From positions 1 to 38,002 of the forward strand of contig JAADIP010000043.1 in assembly GCA_013151275.1 (NCBI GenBank): a stretch of 38,002 nucleotides of DNA, in the 5' to 3' direction. Below, in pieces: positions 36,301 to 38,002 of the stretch (positions within the stretch are counted from its first letter, which is position 1; each line of letters starts with the position of its first letter). A program made the position numbers and the translations under genes. Source of the stretch: Calditrichota bacterium (GTDB taxonomy: Bacteria; Calditrichota; Calditrichia; Calditrichales; Calditrichaceae). A model generated the notes under the pieces. The model saw only the letters and a list, made by a program, of their open reading frames with translations, searched no databases and was not told the origin of the DNA.

Positions 36301-37888
36301 TTCCGTTCCCGATGAAAACTGGAACGGGCAGGAAACACTTACCTTTACTGCCACGGATCCCGGAGGTCTGTCGGACAGCGACACGGCAACATTCAAAGTA
36401 ACGCCCGTAAACGACGCGCCGGTGGTGAGCGATATTCCGGACCAAACCGTTTCCGAAGGAGAATCCTTTAACAGTTTTGACCTGGATGATTACGTGAGCG
36501 ATGTGGACAATACAGATGCCGAAATAATATGGACTTACTCCGGAAATACCGATTTAATTGTTCAAATCGACGATCAAACCCATGTGACCACCGTTTCCGC
36601 TCCGAATGAGGACTGGAACGGAAGCGAAACCATCACCTTTACAGCCACAGACCCGGGCGGACTTTCAGATCAGGATCCGGCAACATTCACAGTAACCGCG
36701 GTTAACGACACGCCCGTTGTCAGCGACATTCCCGATCAGACCATTGACGAAGGGCAGAGTTTTGCGCAAATTGTGCTGGATGACTACGTCTCCGATCCCG
36801 ACAACAGCGACACAGAAATTACCTGGACTTATTCGGGAAATAAAGAATTGCAGGTTAATATTGACGCCAACCGGATTGCGACTGTTACCGCGCCGGACAC
36901 TAACTGGAACGGACAGGAAACCATTACTTTCATTGCAACAGATCCGGGCGGTCTTTCCGATCGGGATTCGGCGGTGTTTAAAATTCTGCCCGTTGACGAT
37001 CCGCCGAAATTCATTTCCGCTTTGCCTGAATTGTCGTTCAGAGAAGACGATTCGCTGTTTATTTCTTTTTCATTCTGGTTTCCTTTTGTTGACGACGCCG
37101 ATAATCCCGACAGCACGCTTGTTTTTAATCTGGGACAGGGCAAAAAAGTAAACACGTCCGATTCTGACGGCGGGCATCTGCTAAAATCCTTTCCCGACTG
37201 GTTCGGCGAGGACACGTTAAAAATCATGGTAAGCGACGGAGTATTTTCCGATTCCTCTTCTTTTAATGTTCGTGTTTTGCCTGTAAACGATCCTCCGCAA
37301 ATCGTTCGTTTTCCCGATAGTCTTGTGCTTTTCCGGGGCGACACTCTCCGCCTGTCTTTAAAAGAGTTCGAAGCCGATATCGATTCTCCTTCAGACTCGC
37401 TTTACTGGAGTTTTTCGACAGCTGATTCAAATCTGCGTTTTCAATATCAGAAGTCCGCCAAAGAGCTCTTTCTTTTCTCCGAAAATTTTAAAGGATATTC
37501 TCTGCTTTTTTCCAGGCTAATCGATGACAGCGGAGCTTTTGCTCTTGACACCTCCATAATTCATGTCAAAGACTCCGTCACCGCTATCGGCGCTCAAAAT
37601 CTAATCGCGCTTGAGTACAATCTGTTTCAGAATTTTCCCAACCCCTTTAATCCAACGACCACAATTCGATACTCGTTAAAAGAAAAAGCCTTTGTGCGGC
37701 TGGATGTTTTTAACGTTAAGGGACAATTGGTTAAAAAAGTCGTTTCGGGATTATTCCCTGCCGGGACTCATGAGATTCCCATCGACGGCTCCGATCTGGC
37801 TTCGGGAATTTATTTTTACCGGCTAATCGTGTTGCATCACAAAAAGCCGGTTTTTGTCAGGATTAAAAAGATGATTCTTTTAAAATAA
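33374..37888 (+). CDS. Secreted S8 subtilisin-like peptidase with P-domain, tandem cadherin-like repeats and C-terminal sorting domain
   Basis: 1504 residues. Signal peptide at about 1-22, a propeptide-like region to about 210, then the subtilase domain with catalytic D273 (MLDSGVDLDHPD), H308 (QGHGTSTAGI) and S484 (GGTSASCPQVSG). A linker Ig-like region (about 555-675) precedes a proprotein-convertase P-domain (about 680-818, ending WSLNITYL). Four repeats of about 97 residues start near 820, 917, 1015 and 1113 (VVSDIPDQT...ETITFTATDPGGLSD), followed by diverged repeats. Residues about 1412-1504 (NFPNPFNPTTTIRYSL ... GIYFYRL) are a FlgD/Por-type sorting domain. Likely a calcium-stabilised protease exported and fixed at the cell surface to digest external protein. 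No secretion-machine genes are nearby. Confidence 0.93.
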   Translation: MKRKTFFLGFGIIFLSAIMAYSQTFGFGYEYKGRFIELRPLKDQLTVEFKKDVSKAEMRRVLSAYLNYSFKIDQPVGGSFMPLILLNRKLDQSDLLNLIDRLQTDPEIDMAAPVFTRIGSRVRQTVNRTFLARFESGVTEQEIASLNNRYGAEILKRFPENTFLLQIKPEKRMNGLQAANLYDTEEGVIWAQPNFYYMNWELLNYSVNDQYWQKQWAHKNTGQSVVTAADSDFPQYVNGYPDADMDVDLAWDALINHGLQAGGSADILIGMLDSGVDLDHPDLENNLFSTGIDYTPDNGSDANDVQGHGTSTAGIVAAEGDNGIGVAGIAFRSKILPLKIFTLYGSADDAGFAEAMDYAWQQGSDVISNSWSGTSPNSALDDAIRRAKTQGRGGKGSVVVFSSGNGGSGNVSYPAYLEDVIAVGSSNMFDEKKNPGSKDFQRDWGGNYGAALDLVAPSIVYSTDIAGSGGYVDGDYFDHFGGTSASCPQVSGVAALVLAADSNLTSDQVQDILQRSADKIDRYAFDENGWNRHVGYGRVNAYRAVLLAYNENGDVPLISHTMLQPTSSVDPRIVSAVISDNDGIPAAENQPTLFYRTIFQGDTSSWFQVTDPDGPTGNQYDFTIPAQSWGTEVEYYVSAWDNSADQRNNTFPFKGDDLTLPPEVLRYYVGDFTSQTYTSSDVPVSIPDDNVFYTSTLNVADHQQIVDLNATISISGYIEDLAVALEAPDNNTASGIVSHNGDVGDSYSNTTLDDEASTPITDGASPYSGTFQPDNGLFVFDGKDAAGTWTLRVFDDTYYNNGGSIDNWSLNITYLKPLHPPVVSDIPDQTVEEGSQFAQFDLDDYVTDEDNTDDEISWTADGNTELTVSIDTITHVVTITTPDENWNGSETITFTATDPSLLSDSDSATTVTPVNDPPVVSDIPGQTIEEGGTFSPIPLDDYVSDVDNPDSELTWQVSGNQDLIVQIDPQTHIATISVPDENWNGQETLTFTATDPGGLSDSDTATFKVTPVNDAPVVSDIPDQTVSEGESFNSFDLDDYVSDVDNTDAEIIWTYSGNTDLIVQIDDQTHVTTVSAPNEDWNGSETITFTATDPGGLSDQDPATFTVTAVNDTPVVSDIPDQTIDEGQSFAQIVLDDYVSDPDNSDTEITWTYSGNKELQVNIDANRIATVTAPDTNWNGQETITFIATDPGGLSDRDSAVFKILPVDDPPKFISALPELSFREDDSLFISFSFWFPFVDDADNPDSTLVFNLGQGKKVNTSDSDGGHLLKSFPDWFGEDTLKIMVSDGVFSDSSSFNVRVLPVNDPPQIVRFPDSLVLFRGDTLRLSLKEFEADIDSPSDSLYWSFSTADSNLRFQYQKSAKELFLFSENFKGYSLLFSRLIDDSGAFALDTSIIHVKDSVTAIGAQNLIALEYNLFQNFPNPFNPTTTIRYSLKEKAFVRLDVFNVKGQLVKKVVSGLFPAGTHEIPIDGSDLASGIYFYRLIVLHHKKPVFVRIKKMILLK
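35831..37000 (+). repeat. Four tandem about 290-base repeats inside the subtilase gene
   Basis: Units start near 35831, 36122, 36416 and 36710, each about 97-98 codons. Shared landmarks are VVSDIPDQT, LDDYVSDVDN, WNG(S/Q)ETITFTATDPGGLSD and VNDxPVV. The acidic DN and DPD positions suit calcium binding between modules. Confidence 0.85.
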
Positions 37889-37970
37889 ATAAAAAGATTA
37901 ACGGAAGAATCCTTCAGGGGAAAATTTGGAACGACTATCCGAAGGCGGCGGGTATTTCGGTTTAATTGAA

Positions 37971-38002
37971 AAGCCGGGGAAGCGTGTTTGCAGCCCCGGC
38001 TT
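37971..38002. terminator. Hairpin after the subtilase, cut by the window edge
   Basis: AAGCCGGGG (37971-37979) pairs perfectly with CCCCGGCTT (37994-38002). The window ends with TT, so a following T run cannot be seen. Its position 82 bases after the stop suits a terminator. Confidence 0.6.

Noticed and set aside
36829-37344. 171-codon minus-strand frame inside the subtilase gene
   Set aside because: Antisense of the tandem repeats; Ser/Pro-rich and low complexity, no start signal.

Overview
The window looks like a chromosomal segment of an anaerobic, FCB-group bacterium, most likely of the Calditrichota or a close relative. This is inference from three things: the last protein ends in a NFPNPFNPTTTI-type C-terminal sorting domain, a single-chain pyruvate:ferredoxin oxidoreductase sits beside a dihydroorotate-dehydrogenase-like gene, and base composition is moderate with AT-rich gaps. 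There is no phage, insertion sequence or CRISPR array.

Layout. 1-1.5 kb: purine permease (+). 1.5-5.6 kb, all minus: tRNA-Leu(CAG), a PAS-like small protein, a PD-(D/E)XK nuclease fused to an XPD/DinG-type Fe-S helicase, and a TorD-family chaperone. 5.8-7.8 kb: an S9 peptidase broken by a frameshift (minus). 7.8-8.6 kb: an intergenic repeat island. 8.6-12.9 kb: M16 peptidase lipoprotein, a small exported protein and an EamA transporter (+). 13.0-15.8 kb: thyX, a thioredoxin-fold protein and pyruvate kinase as one tight minus-strand operon. 16.3-21.4 kb: a hybrid histidine kinase with two receivers and an HPt domain, behind a structured leader, then a THEP1-like NTPase overlapping endonuclease III (+). 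21.7-28.2 kb, minus: a DUF1028 protein, a class I glutamine amidotransferase, a DHOD-like flavoprotein and NifJ. 28.7-31.1 kb: aminotransferase, CYTH protein and TerB-like protein (+). 31.2-32.9 kb: AhpD-like protein and MATE exporter (minus). 33.4-37.9 kb: a 1504-residue secreted subtilase (+).

The genes fit a heterotrophic, protein-degrading anaerobe. Peptides are cut by three exported peptidases (S8, M16, S9). Amino groups move through the aminotransferase. Pyruvate is formed by pyruvate kinase and oxidised by NifJ with ferredoxin. ThyX and endonuclease III serve DNA synthesis and repair.

The most unusual non-coding content is a family of intergenic repeats found near 4.8, 8.0, 8.3, 8.5 and 33.2 kb, in both orientations. 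One copy is bounded by imperfect inverted repeats. Several genes also share a TTGATT-N17-TAAAWW type promoter. I did not find a clearly new multi-gene defence or mobile system. The best candidates for new biology are the repeat family, the leader RNA before the kinase, and the small overlapping pairs of unknown function (THEP1-like/nth and CYTH/TerB).
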